Shown here: positions 29,601 through 37,633 of the stretch, in pieces
Layout of the letters: each line of letters starts with the position of its first letter
Numbering within the stretch: the first letter of the stretch is position 1
Assembly: GCF_000023025.1 (NCBI RefSeq)
Contig: NC_012997.1
Coordinates: 2,291,125 to 2,355,124 of the forward strand
Direction of reading: 5' to 3'
Origin: Teredinibacter turnerae T7901
GTDB taxonomy: Bacteria > Pseudomonadota > Gammaproteobacteria > Pseudomonadales > Cellvibrionaceae
Length of the DNA: 64,000 nucleotides
Position numbers and translations under genes: made by a program
Notes under the pieces: generated by a model
Told to the model about the DNA's origin: nothing
What the model saw: only the letters and a program-made list of their open reading frames with translations
Databases searched by the model: none

Positions 29601-32600
29601 ACCAGCTGTGGCAGGGTTTACGGCCATCCTTTGAGCACGAAAATGCGCAGTTAATGAATCAATACTGCCAGCAGCGTGTTCTAGCAATTCTGCAAAAACG
29701 CGGCCTATTTGTTGATGTTGAGTCAGCCCTGGGTGTTCAGGAGGTGTTGAATGGTTTTGCCGCGAAACAGGATTCCATTCCCCTGGTAAACGCTATGCTG
29801 GCAATGCTAGCGAGAGGGCGCTATTTAATTCAGCGTGGTGCTTCGTGGAGCCTTGCTGCCAAATTGCCAAAGGCATTGGAGCGAGCGAGGGTATTGCAAA
29901 AAAACAGCCAGGCAGAAGGGCACCTGCGGTTGTTGGACCATTGTCTCGATAATCTCCCGTTACTTTTAGACGGCAAAAAATCCGATACGGAAATTTTGTT
30001 TCCCGGTGGATCTGCGCATCTAGTGCAGGCTACCTATCGTGATAACCCGGTTTCCGATGCCTGCAACGCCATGGTTGCTGCTGCGGTGGAGGATGAAATC
30101 TCGCGTTTAGTGGCGAATGGTGTGCAGGAAATTAATCTGGTGGAGATTGGTGCAGGTACTGGGTCGACCACCTCGCCGGTCGCTAAAAAAATCAGTGCCA
30201 ACTTCAATAGCACAATTAAATTACATTATTGGTTTACGGATCTCTCATCGCACTTTGTGGCGCGGGCAAAACGTGAATTAGCGACTGAATACCCGTTTAT
30301 TGAAGCTGCAGTTTTTGATGTGGCTGCAGCAGATCTGGCGCGCGAGCAAGCACAGGCGGGAATCCCAAACTGTGACATTTTGCTTGCGTCTAACGTGCTA
30401 CATGCGACCGACAATATAGTTTACACATTAAAGAACTGTGATCAGCTGCTTAAACCAAGTGGGCGAATGATCATCAACGAGGTTACCGAAAACTGGGACT
30501 TTGTCACCATGACTTTTGGCTTAACCAAAGGCTGGTGGTTGTTTGAGGATGCGCATTTACGCATGCCTCATTCGCCATTGTTATCCTGTGCTCAATGGGG
30601 GCAAGCGTTGCGCGAATCAGGATTGGAGGGGCGTGATTATTTTGGTGGTGGCCCCGAATATTCCTCGCTGGAATCTGAAGCGCTTGGCCAGACGGTTATT
30701 TTAGCCACGGCCAGTGAGGGCGCTCGCGCAACCCAAGTAAGTCGTGCCGAGCAGACAGCGCAGGCTAATACCCCAAGCGCGCCAGAGGCCGACGGCACGC
30801 ACGTGGCGTATCTCAAATCGGTTTTTGCGCGTGTGCTAAAAATACCCGTAGCGGAGTTGGACGAACACGACAATTTTCAGAGTTTTGGGCTCGACTCCAT
30901 TATTTTGCCGGAAGTGCTCAATGCGCTGCAGGAACGCTTCCCCGCGTTAACTCTGGAGCAACTTAACCAGGCAGAGACGATCGCAGATGTCGCCAAGCTG
31001 ACCCTTACCATGGGTGCCGCTTCCGTTGAGGTCAGCGCGAAGGCGCCAGTGCAAAATGCGTTACCGCTGAACGCTAATACAACTGGCTCAAGTGCCAGGA
31101 TGGATGAAAAAAGCGCTTTGCAAACCGTTGCACCGCAGACAATTTCTACCCTGGAGCGCGGACAAAAACCGTATTCTGAGGCAGTTGTTTCTACTCCATC
31201 AGGTAGTGACTATAGGCCGCAGCACAGTGATACTTTAATTGCAACTCCAGTTCCAACCGCAACTCCAGCTCCAACCGCAATTCCAAATCAAGCAGGTCGT
31301 ACTGACGCAAATACCGCTGAAGTTGCAATTATTGGCGTAGCTGGAATGTATCCAGGCGCCGCGAATATTGATGAATTTTGGCAGCAGCTGTGTATGGGTA
31401 CGCCGGCTGCGACACCGGTGCCCCATAACCGGTGGCAGAGCGACAATTCAGAATTCGGCAGTTTTCTCAATGCGGTTGACGAATTCGACCCGTTGTTTTT
31501 CGGCATCTCGCCGCGCGAAGCACCGCAGTTAGACCCACAGCAGCGGGTGATGTTGGACGTGTGCTGGCACCTGTTGGAGGATGCGGGTTACGCACCGGAA
31601 ACGCTTACCGGTGGGCGAAATAATTTTGCTTCCAGTGTGGGTGTTTACGTAGCTTCCATGTACCAGCACTATGGTCAGTTGGCGGCGGTTCAATGGGCGC
31701 AAGGCGTTTCGGTGGCAGCAGAATCGAGCTTGTGGGCTGTGGCGAATCGCATCAGCCACGCCCTTGGTTTAACGGGCCCGTCTATTGGGGTCGATAGCGC
31801 CTGCTCAGGCGCCCTGAATTGTGTAGCACTTGCCGTCGACGCGATCCGCAGCGGGCAATGCGATGCGGCCATTGCTGGCGGTGTAAACTTAATTCTCCAC
31901 CCAGGCCATCACGCTGGGCTGGCGCAGGCAAAAATGTTAGCCCAGGGGCGCGACTGCCGACCATTTGCAGAGCAGGGCAGTGGCATGGTTACTGGTGAAG
32001 GGGCGGGTGCAGTTTTACTGAAAAGTTACGCGGCAGCAAAAGCGGACGGTGATCAGATTTACGGCGTTATCGCGGGTGTCGCCAGTAATTTTAAAGGTCA
32101 GACATCCGACGGTTTTGCCGCACCCGAGGCTGCTGCCGAGTTGGCGGTTATGCGCCGGGCGCTGGCGCAGGCAAATATTCCCGTTGATAACATTGACTAC
32201 CTTGAGGTGTCAGCCACTGGGGTCGCGCGTGGCGACGCTGCCGAGTGCGATGCAGTGAGCCGATTTATCGATGAAACTGGCAAGCGCACGGCGACGCGAA
32301 TAGGTTCAGTCAAAAGCCAGTTTGGCCACCTGGAAGCAGCTTCTGGAATGGCTCAATTAGCGCGGGTTTTATTGCAGATGAAACATCGCCAGTGGCTGCC
32401 CACGTACGGTAGTGATCTGCCCGCGTCGCTGCAAGAGCGCGCGTGTTTTATCGAACAATCGAAACGGGCATGGCCTGACGAGAATAGCATTCACTACGCG
32501 GGCATTAATGCATTTGCGGCCGGTGGCAGTTACGTTCACCTTATCGTCCGCAATGCGCCGGAAACCCAGAATGCCAATATGCAAAGCGCCGAGATAAACA

Positions 32601-35600
32601 ACCCTCTGGCGACTCTTTTCCCCTTATCTGCACGCAACCCCGATCAGTTGAAGCAGGTCGGGTTCAACCTGTTACAGCAGGTGCGGGCTCAGTCGAACAT
32701 GCGCTTGTCACAAATCGCATTTACCTTACAGCGCGGGCGCAAATCACTTAAATACCGCGCACTGCTGGTCGCAGACTCTGTTCAGGCGTTGCAAGCAGAG
32801 CTCGAACGATTGGCCGATGGGTTTACATATGAGCCGGATATAGCTGCGCTGCCCAGCCAGTTGCAACAAATCGCGCAACAGTGGCTGGCTGGTAATACCG
32901 TTGATTGGGTTGGCCAGTATAGCGGTGTGGTTCCAGGGGTCGTTTCCCTGCCTGGGTACCCGTTTGCGCGCAAATCTTTCTGGCTGGCAGCCAACAATTT
33001 GGTTGATAGCGCGAATATAGCGCCGAGCCAACCCCAGATCGAACAGTCAGAAAGCGCGACAGGAAGCTCAGTACAACCTTCACTACAAACACCTGCACAC
33101 GCCAAGGCAGAAAATCCTTCTATTTCGCAAATGGCCGCATCACAACAGCAAGGAGCGACGCAAACCATGAGTGTAGAGTCCCACGCGCAACTAGTTCGCA
33201 CGATAAGTTCTTTGATCGCCGACTTGCAAAATATTCCTTTGGAAGAAATTGACGCGGATGCCCGATTTGAAGAGTTTGGCTTTGATTCCATATCCTACGT
33301 GGAATTTGCCGAGCGACTACAAAATCAGTTTGAATTTAAAGTTGATGCAACGGTGTTTTACCAGTGTACGGATATTCCTCAGCTGGCAGACTTTGTAGCA
33401 GAAAACCGCCCCGCAGGAGAGTCGTCCGCACCCCAGCACACATCCGATGGTTTGCCTGCGCAAATAGCTAGCCAAAGCGTTGCAACTGTAGCTCAAGCGG
33501 CGCCGCCGCAGTCCGTTGCCCAGGTACGATCCGTCACCCAGGTACAGTCCGTCGACCAAGTACAATCCATCGCCCAAGCACAGCCTGTCCAGTCAAATAA
33601 AGAGAGCACTGAAAACCGTGGTGCGATGGCGATTATCGGCATGTCCGGCCAGTTTCCTGGCAGCCGGGATTTAAACCAGTTTTGGCAGAACCTGATTGCT
33701 GGCGAACAGGCAATTACCACTATTCCATCTGACCGGTTCGATGCCAGCGGCATTATTATTCCGGAAACCAATCTCACCTATAACACCGGCGGCTTTATTG
33801 ATGATATCGATATGTTCGATGCGGAGTTCTTCCAGATATCACCACGCGAAGCGCGCCTCATGGACCCGCAACACAGGCTGATGCTGCAAACGCTGTTTCA
33901 CACTATTGCGGATGCCGGTTATCACCACACGCAATTGGCTGGAACAGACACTGGGGTTTTTGTCGGCGTCGGAGCAAACAGTTATGGCCAGTTGTTAGTC
34001 GCCGCAGGTGAAGATGTGGATGGTCATATGGCGACGGGTAATGTGCACAGTGTACTCGTTAACCGAATTTCTTATTTGCTCGACCTTACTGGCCCCAGCG
34101 AACCCATAAATACCGCGTGTTCCAGTTCGCTTGTTGCGGTACACCGCGCGGTTCAAGCCATTCGCAATGGCGAATGTAGCAGTGCGCTTGTTGGCGGCGT
34201 TAACTTAATGCTGGATGAAACCGGTCATGCTGCGTTTGCCAAAAGCGGTATGTTGTCCGCTAGTGGCAGCTGTCATACGTTCGACGCCAGTGCAGACGGT
34301 TATGCCCGCGGGGAAGGCTGTGCAGGCATCTGGATAAAACCGCTGGCACAAGCACAGGCGGATGGGGATCACATCTATGCGTGCGTGGCCGGTACGGCGG
34401 TAGGGCACGGTGGCCGGGCGACGTCGTTAACTGCGCCTAACGTGGGTGCCCAGAAAAAAGTGGTGCAACGCGCATTGGCCGATGCAGGTTTAGACGCGGA
34501 AGCGTTAACCTACATCGAAACCCACGGTACCGGCACTGCATTGGGTGACCCAGTGGAAATTAATGCACTCAAAGCGGTTTTTGCACAAAGTAACGCGCCC
34601 TGTGCGCTGGGTGCCGTTAAAACCAATATTGGTCACCTTGAGACGGCAGCTGGCATCGCGGGCTTAATAAAAACCGTTTTGTGTCTTGAAAACAAAATGT
34701 TGCCGGCCATCGCTGGGCTGGATACGGTTAACCCGTTAATCGATCTGGACGATTCCTGTTTGTATCTCAACCGCCAGCTGACGCCCTGGGTAAATCATGA
34801 GCGCGCGCGTTATGCTGGCGTAAGTTCATTCGGTTTTGGCGGCGTGAACTCGCATGTAATTGTAGGTGAGGCACCGGCACAGGCACAGACAGCGTATCGC
34901 GAACTTCCAGCAGGCCCCTTTCTGGCTACCCTCAGTGCGCCAACTCAAGAACAGTTGGAAGCCTATGCCAGCAGTCTAAAACTATGGCTTTCCAGGCAGG
35001 CACAGGTGGAGATCGCGGACTTGTGTTATACCCTGCAAATGTCGCGCAGCCAGGATGTGAAGCGTCTGGCGTTCGTCGTTAGCAGCACGAAGGATTTGTA
35101 TACGCAGCTCGATCAATTCTGTAGTGACCCAACAGCATCTAAAGCATTTGTCAGCCCGGCGGTCAATGTCGCCGGGCAGGCGTTATTCGATGCAGAGGAC
35201 ACAGCGGCAATTCTGGAATCTGTTATCGCACAGAAAAACTGGGGTAAATTAGCGAAGTTGTGGGTAAACCACGTACCCCTGACGCTGCCCTTGGTCGGGA
35301 ACATGACCGGCGAGGGATCTGGCCCAATGCGTCGCTTGAGTTTGCCACCTGTTCCGTTTAAACAAATGCGCTACTGGCCAAAAGCCTCTGCGGCTGCCGT
35401 CGTTCCTGCCCCTGCAGCTGCAATTGAGCCGAAAACTCAAACAAACCCTGCGCCGGTCTCAACTTCAGCTCCAGTTCCATCTCAAAGCGCAAGCCCTGCA
35501 ACAGCAGCGCCTGCAACGGTTAAACCGGCGGCAGCACCGGCTAAAAGCGCAGTTAAAGACAAAGCAACGAACACAACGACACGTCAGCCTGCGCCTACGG

Positions 35601-37618
35601 TACTTGCAGAAACCCCTAAACAAAAAAATCCTGCCGAGAAAGCTTCCGGCACGGCTCAATCCACCTTGTCCTTTAGTGAACAGATCCAAGCCGATGTGCG
35701 CGCTATTATTGTGGATGCACTGGATATAGAGGCGGGGAACCTCGTGGACGACAAGCCATTTCCGGAATACGGTATCGATTCCATTATTGGCTTGCGTGTA
35801 ATGCAGAAAGTTCAGCAGCGCTACGGTGAAAACCTTGCGATGTCGGCGATTATTGAAGAACCGACGGTATTGCGATTAAGTCAATTTATAGAAAGCAACA
35901 CCAGCGTTAAGCCGGAGCTAAATACATCATCAGCGGCAGCCAATTCAGAAGACACAACACCCGCCGTGCGGGTGCGTATCAGTCAGTTTGGCTCCGCGCA
36001 GATGCAAACAGCGTGGCTGTTTATTGCCGATGTCAGCGGCGAACTCAGTTGGGCATTAAACTGGATGGAAACTTCTCAGGATGTTCAGATTCTTGGCTTG
36101 GAATGGTCGTTGGCAGACTCTCCACCATCGGTTAATAGTATTTTTGACGCGGTGATAACTCAACTGGCCGCCGTGGAATGCAACGAACTGGTACTGGTGA
36201 CCAAAGGGTATATGGCGGAATTTTCGGTAGGGCTCGCGCAAGTGATTCAGAAACAGCGCGGGATAACCACCCATTTAAAATTTATCAGTCCACAGCACGG
36301 CAAATTCCTCGATCAGGGCAACTTCCTGACCGATCTCGCGACCACTTGCTCGACCGTGTGGCGCGGCCGCTCCACTGTTGCCTATGAGTCCATGAGCGAG
36401 CCAGAAAAAATTCATGAAATTCAGGAGATGGCGCTCGAGTTAATGCCGCGTGCGGCCTTCGATGGATGGTTCGACGCGTTAATGCTAAATGCTCAACGAT
36501 TAATTCCCCTGTTAACGGGTTACATGCCGCCGGTGTGGGTGAATACCTACGACAGTGAAATTATTCTTTCCTACGAGGGTGAAGAAGTTAATCTGGCAAA
36601 AATACTGGTACCGCCAGCGAGCGTGTTGCGCCTGAATACAACAGAGTGCCTCAGTCGTTTGGCGGTCACTCAATACGAAAAAACCTACAACGTACTGGCG
36701 CCCGGTCAGCAGCATGATTTTCCACTGGTTTTTGTTAACCGCGAAGGCGATAAGACGCCGACATTTTGGGTGCACACATTATTTGGCGATGTCTCGTTCA
36801 CCCTAAATCTTGCGCACCACTTGGGTAAAGCCTGCCCTGTACTGGGCATTGAGCAGTTCACGGTGGATGGCGATTTACACTTGTTGCCGTCCATTAAGCA
36901 AATGGCGTCGCACTACATTGAGAGCATTCAAACCGAGAATCCGGACGGCCCTTATATTATTGGTGGCTACTCGTTCGGGGGCGTGGTTGCCTACGAAATG
37001 TGTCGCCAACTCGCTGAACTGGGTAAGCCTGTCGAAATGCTGGTTATGATCGATTCATTTATGCCAAACACCGAGACATTTGGTTCAATCGACATTACTA
37101 ATGTTGAGGTCGAGAACTTCGATGTTATGGCATTGTTACTGGTCGCCAATAACTTTGCACGACGCTTTAAAATTACAGACGAATTGCGCCTGGATCATGT
37201 AGATGGCTTGCCTTTGAACCAGCAATTCGATGTGGTCAGTCAGTTTTTGCAAGGTGGTAAAACCAGCTTAACCTACGACGAAATCTATCAATTGGTTGAA
37301 AATAATTACAATACGATTTTAACCAACAATGATGCCCTTACCGGTTATCAGCCAGAATCTTTACCAGAGTCCATTAACGTACTCTTGTTTCATGCCACGC
37401 AAGGATTTATTGCGGCGGACAACATTTATGGCATGCCAGAAGTTCGTGTGACCGTGGAAGATCGCAGCAATGGTTTCGAACCCTATGTAAAAGGTCAGCT
37501 AAATATTATTGATGTGGAGGCAGACCATTACTCGATCTGCCATGATCGTAAACTGGTTGAGTTATCGAAAAGCATACTGGCGCAAGTCACTGTCGACGAT
37601 AACACAGACCACGCCTAA
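23627..37618 (+). CDS. trtF: trans-AT polyketide synthase, terminal subunit with C-methyltransferase and thioesterase (putative tartrolon PKS)
   Basis: ATG 23627 is chosen because AAGGA (23615-23619) sits 7 bases upstream; the frame is open from GTG 23591. Domains by residue: docking helices 1-30; KR 40-490 (SGGGGELA, FYASAN); ACP 495-570; KS 610-1045; DH 1225-1490 (His kept in DHVIQEQPILSG, DSMLQ); KR 1505-1965 (IGGAGGLG, NYAAAS); C-methyltransferase 1990-2365 (VEIGAGTGS); ACP 2390-2465; KS0 2560-2985 with Ser2862 at the HGTGT His; ACP 3185-3265; KS 3330-3755; ACP 4015-4095; degenerate TE-like domain 4115-4360; TE 4365-4650 (GGYSFGG with Ser4449, His4634 in EADHYS). The first KR-ACP completes the KS ending the previous protein. 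The MT module should give an alpha-methyl CH2 unit with the trans ER; the last KS-ACP leaves a beta-ketone. In a macrodiolide pathway the TE would join two chains and close the ring. Ala/Pro-rich linkers surround the last ACP. Confidence 0.92.
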   Translation: MNDKNAVLAAVKDGTLTVEQALVALRKLQDKMPLDQSQLAVYEPSWVDAPATNTARSALGLVVVNSRACLSDALGDCDVVLVDAGRYLLFASASACTRNETPLKEFSSLHEFTTFSREKITQKSGLWLVHASAENDVEPALLDVFAWVKSLSTLNADQSVQRWSFGATGEYAAVANEAIAGFLRGARVENPNCHFSVLFDFSVETDHWREELAAAAEHVEVRYLSSRRQVLRLVQTPELSSQTPAWLHNKCHLIISGGGGELALSLSRILLEREDLCITLLGRSPAKPAVEKLIAQHSSRVAYQQADIADKTAVDGAICESVRRFAGDLVLVHCAGVLADSFINKASADQYAKVLSPKYQGTINLLRAVHKYNVNSVILFSSIAAYLPHSGQSFYASANRAMTALAKKFLPSSVALQVLHWPLWDGGGMDISAEDKALMRSETGMVPLPQVLGWQVLLKSGAGNRVIAFGDKAEIVRFIGDKDAMKIRKHTPRVQSREQAQTAIIDALCDATQFPSTKVKPKLSLQAMGLDSMIITRLNVTLEKQFGTLPKTLLFDCHTIAELTDAILSRVEIVPQPGTSEPASIAKSSVAVQVTADQTPQISQPHTDSVDAKAVAIIGLAGRYPAAANIDEFWQNLVEGKDSITEIPADRWDWQAYYRPQKTSGFSHSKWGGFLNDVDAFDPLFFAISPREAESIDPQERLFLQTVWHTLEDAGYSPQRLREYSRKASSRQHAVGVYVGVTSGQYQQLSAQDWGRGERTLASSAYWSIANRVSFFLNLQGPSIAIDTACSASLSAITLGYESLVAGKTKMALVGGVNINLDPSRYVALSDMGFLSLDGRCRSFGKGGTGFVPSEGVGAALLKPLSAAKKDGDNVYAVIRGAAVNHSGTTNGYSVPSPQSQALLVHDALQDAGVNARDISLIETHGTGTALGDPIEVDGLTQAFRMNGGSGLRASCALSSVKSNIGHLESAAGIAGLTKLVLQLYRRQRVPSLHADVLNPALDLENTPFFVQTDFAPWVSESAPRIGGLSSFGAGGSNAHLIVEQAPGKLTKYDSSDYKNSDVTVPLAVFSANNPAGLARLCRAHLDFLQAADTEFSFACYLFSLQTSRAALNTRIAIHTSSKDALISELMNLLATDIHKNTNVHKLVDEDVEDEFTAPADNLTLNSQELQALQEGWLSGINWRWENLWQGTPVTRIPLPLYPFAKMRLWYRERSFEPVPNRIDNSQVEWSIPPAASAVADHVIQEQPILSGMGHLSLVLASLKECGLVETQLSGGYEFTDVHWLRPLASQRKQMRVTVEVQPQNDTVQFRVKNAEGELASFGKFKRFGAEPSRIQKSFDDVEFSASDSWRGERLYQAMAAAGFTYGPGYQYVDQLEYSESQVNFELQVAPDTNDVFHPGFVDSMLQSIFVLHSQQESAPAVPFKVASIRVYEAPCRAAKGSIRALQSTADGEYPYQISAASNTGKPVIEFDQFVARRIESAPAEDPGVVTQHVNRVELNRNAPTIFDHCYAPRWVALESQDFLTVVEPTRRHVVITSSSSSDIQNSLLQKLSEAEGRGRLASLAVIPIQQLASARETLNSADTLWFTAAIYPQRYSLADTAFVDRFLKEALFNLLQLAKHCFGQSNAQRLIVLTNDAFALQPQQHNFHPLAAGLLGFTKAFAQEARQVECYQLDLSQALVEQGLLPPLFADLNRLVPVQARLPGCAVANHHGEYVVEKFSRFAGAPQATQPQIAFRDAGVYLIIGGAGGLGLAFAKHLREKYEARVILVGRRSAGAVAELVSGQFDYRQCDISDAQQVQLLLKTVQQEYGALHGVVHSALTLQDTSVAKMQDEDLAAALNAKVFGTIQLMESLTALNLDFILFFSSTISQTCSPGQSNYAAASLTQDALANYYARLHRGIRVVNWGFWHEIGVVADEFYRQRMYAKGLLGITFDDGLSVLDALLAGTERQLVALKLNSQGMSQWQPYLCDQAKGAQVNSQFSGGNSNSALHQLWQGLRPSFEHENAQLMNQYCQQRVLAILQKRGLFVDVESALGVQEVLNGFAAKQDSIPLVNAMLAMLARGRYLIQRGASWSLAAKLPKALERARVLQKNSQAEGHLRLLDHCLDNLPLLLDGKKSDTEILFPGGSAHLVQATYRDNPVSDACNAMVAAAVEDEISRLVANGVQEINLVEIGAGTGSTTSPVAKKISANFNSTIKLHYWFTDLSSHFVARAKRELATEYPFIEAAVFDVAAADLAREQAQAGIPNCDILLASNVLHATDNIVYTLKNCDQLLKPSGRMIINEVTENWDFVTMTFGLTKGWWLFEDAHLRMPHSPLLSCAQWGQALRESGLEGRDYFGGGPEYSSLESEALGQTVILATASEGARATQVSRAEQTAQANTPSAPEADGTHVAYLKSVFARVLKIPVAELDEHDNFQSFGLDSIILPEVLNALQERFPALTLEQLNQAETIADVAKLTLTMGAASVEVSAKAPVQNALPLNANTTGSSARMDEKSALQTVAPQTISTLERGQKPYSEAVVSTPSGSDYRPQHSDTLIATPVPTATPAPTAIPNQAGRTDANTAEVAIIGVAGMYPGAANIDEFWQQLCMGTPAATPVPHNRWQSDNSEFGSFLNAVDEFDPLFFGISPREAPQLDPQQRVMLDVCWHLLEDAGYAPETLTGGRNNFASSVGVYVASMYQHYGQLAAVQWAQGVSVAAESSLWAVANRISHALGLTGPSIGVDSACSGALNCVALAVDAIRSGQCDAAIAGGVNLILHPGHHAGLAQAKMLAQGRDCRPFAEQGSGMVTGEGAGAVLLKSYAAAKADGDQIYGVIAGVASNFKGQTSDGFAAPEAAAELAVMRRALAQANIPVDNIDYLEVSATGVARGDAAECDAVSRFIDETGKRTATRIGSVKSQFGHLEAASGMAQLARVLLQMKHRQWLPTYGSDLPASLQERACFIEQSKRAWPDENSIHYAGINAFAAGGSYVHLIVRNAPETQNANMQSAEINNPLATLFPLSARNPDQLKQVGFNLLQQVRAQSNMRLSQIAFTLQRGRKSLKYRALLVADSVQALQAELERLADGFTYEPDIAALPSQLQQIAQQWLAGNTVDWVGQYSGVVPGVVSLPGYPFARKSFWLAANNLVDSANIAPSQPQIEQSESATGSSVQPSLQTPAHAKAENPSISQMAASQQQGATQTMSVESHAQLVRTISSLIADLQNIPLEEIDADARFEEFGFDSISYVEFAERLQNQFEFKVDATVFYQCTDIPQLADFVAENRPAGESSAPQHTSDGLPAQIASQSVATVAQAAPPQSVAQVRSVTQVQSVDQVQSIAQAQPVQSNKESTENRGAMAIIGMSGQFPGSRDLNQFWQNLIAGEQAITTIPSDRFDASGIIIPETNLTYNTGGFIDDIDMFDAEFFQISPREARLMDPQHRLMLQTLFHTIADAGYHHTQLAGTDTGVFVGVGANSYGQLLVAAGEDVDGHMATGNVHSVLVNRISYLLDLTGPSEPINTACSSSLVAVHRAVQAIRNGECSSALVGGVNLMLDETGHAAFAKSGMLSASGSCHTFDASADGYARGEGCAGIWIKPLAQAQADGDHIYACVAGTAVGHGGRATSLTAPNVGAQKKVVQRALADAGLDAEALTYIETHGTGTALGDPVEINALKAVFAQSNAPCALGAVKTNIGHLETAAGIAGLIKTVLCLENKMLPAIAGLDTVNPLIDLDDSCLYLNRQLTPWVNHERARYAGVSSFGFGGVNSHVIVGEAPAQAQTAYRELPAGPFLATLSAPTQEQLEAYASSLKLWLSRQAQVEIADLCYTLQMSRSQDVKRLAFVVSSTKDLYTQLDQFCSDPTASKAFVSPAVNVAGQALFDAEDTAAILESVIAQKNWGKLAKLWVNHVPLTLPLVGNMTGEGSGPMRRLSLPPVPFKQMRYWPKASAAAVVPAPAAAIEPKTQTNPAPVSTSAPVPSQSASPATAAPATVKPAAAPAKSAVKDKATNTTTRQPAPTVLAETPKQKNPAEKASGTAQSTLSFSEQIQADVRAIIVDALDIEAGNLVDDKPFPEYGIDSIIGLRVMQKVQQRYGENLAMSAIIEEPTVLRLSQFIESNTSVKPELNTSSAAANSEDTTPAVRVRISQFGSAQMQTAWLFIADVSGELSWALNWMETSQDVQILGLEWSLADSPPSVNSIFDAVITQLAAVECNELVLVTKGYMAEFSVGLAQVIQKQRGITTHLKFISPQHGKFLDQGNFLTDLATTCSTVWRGRSTVAYESMSEPEKIHEIQEMALELMPRAAFDGWFDALMLNAQRLIPLLTGYMPPVWVNTYDSEIILSYEGEEVNLAKILVPPASVLRLNTTECLSRLAVTQYEKTYNVLAPGQQHDFPLVFVNREGDKTPTFWVHTLFGDVSFTLNLAHHLGKACPVLGIEQFTVDGDLHLLPSIKQMASHYIESIQTENPDGPYIIGGYSFGGVVAYEMCRQLAELGKPVEMLVMIDSFMPNTETFGSIDITNVEVENFDVMALLLVANNFARRFKITDELRLDHVDGLPLNQQFDVVSQFLQGGKTSLTYDEIYQLVENNYNTILTNNDALTGYQPESLPESINVLLFHATQGFIAADNIYGMPEVRVTVEDRSNGFEPYVKGQLNIIDVEADHYSICHDRKLVELSKSILAQVTVDDNTDHA
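33509..33592 (+). repeat. 18-bp tandem repeat in interdomain linker of terminal PKS
   Basis: Four 18-bp units plus a 12-bp partial unit, in frame. They encode QSVAQV, RSVTQV, QSVDQV, QSIAQA, QPVQ in the linker between the ACP after the second KS0 and the last KS. The units have diverged at several bases. A shorter pair of the same kind (PVPTAT, PAPTAI) is in the linker near 31246-31285. These are flexible tethers that can change length in steps of six residues. Confidence 0.85.
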
Positions 37619-37633
37619 GTTAAGGAGCGCACC

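Noticed and set aside
1-37618. AT domains within the PKS modules
   Set aside because: No GHSxG acyltransferase block follows any KS; post-KS segments are short linkers ending in PGYPF-type motifs, as in trans-AT systems.
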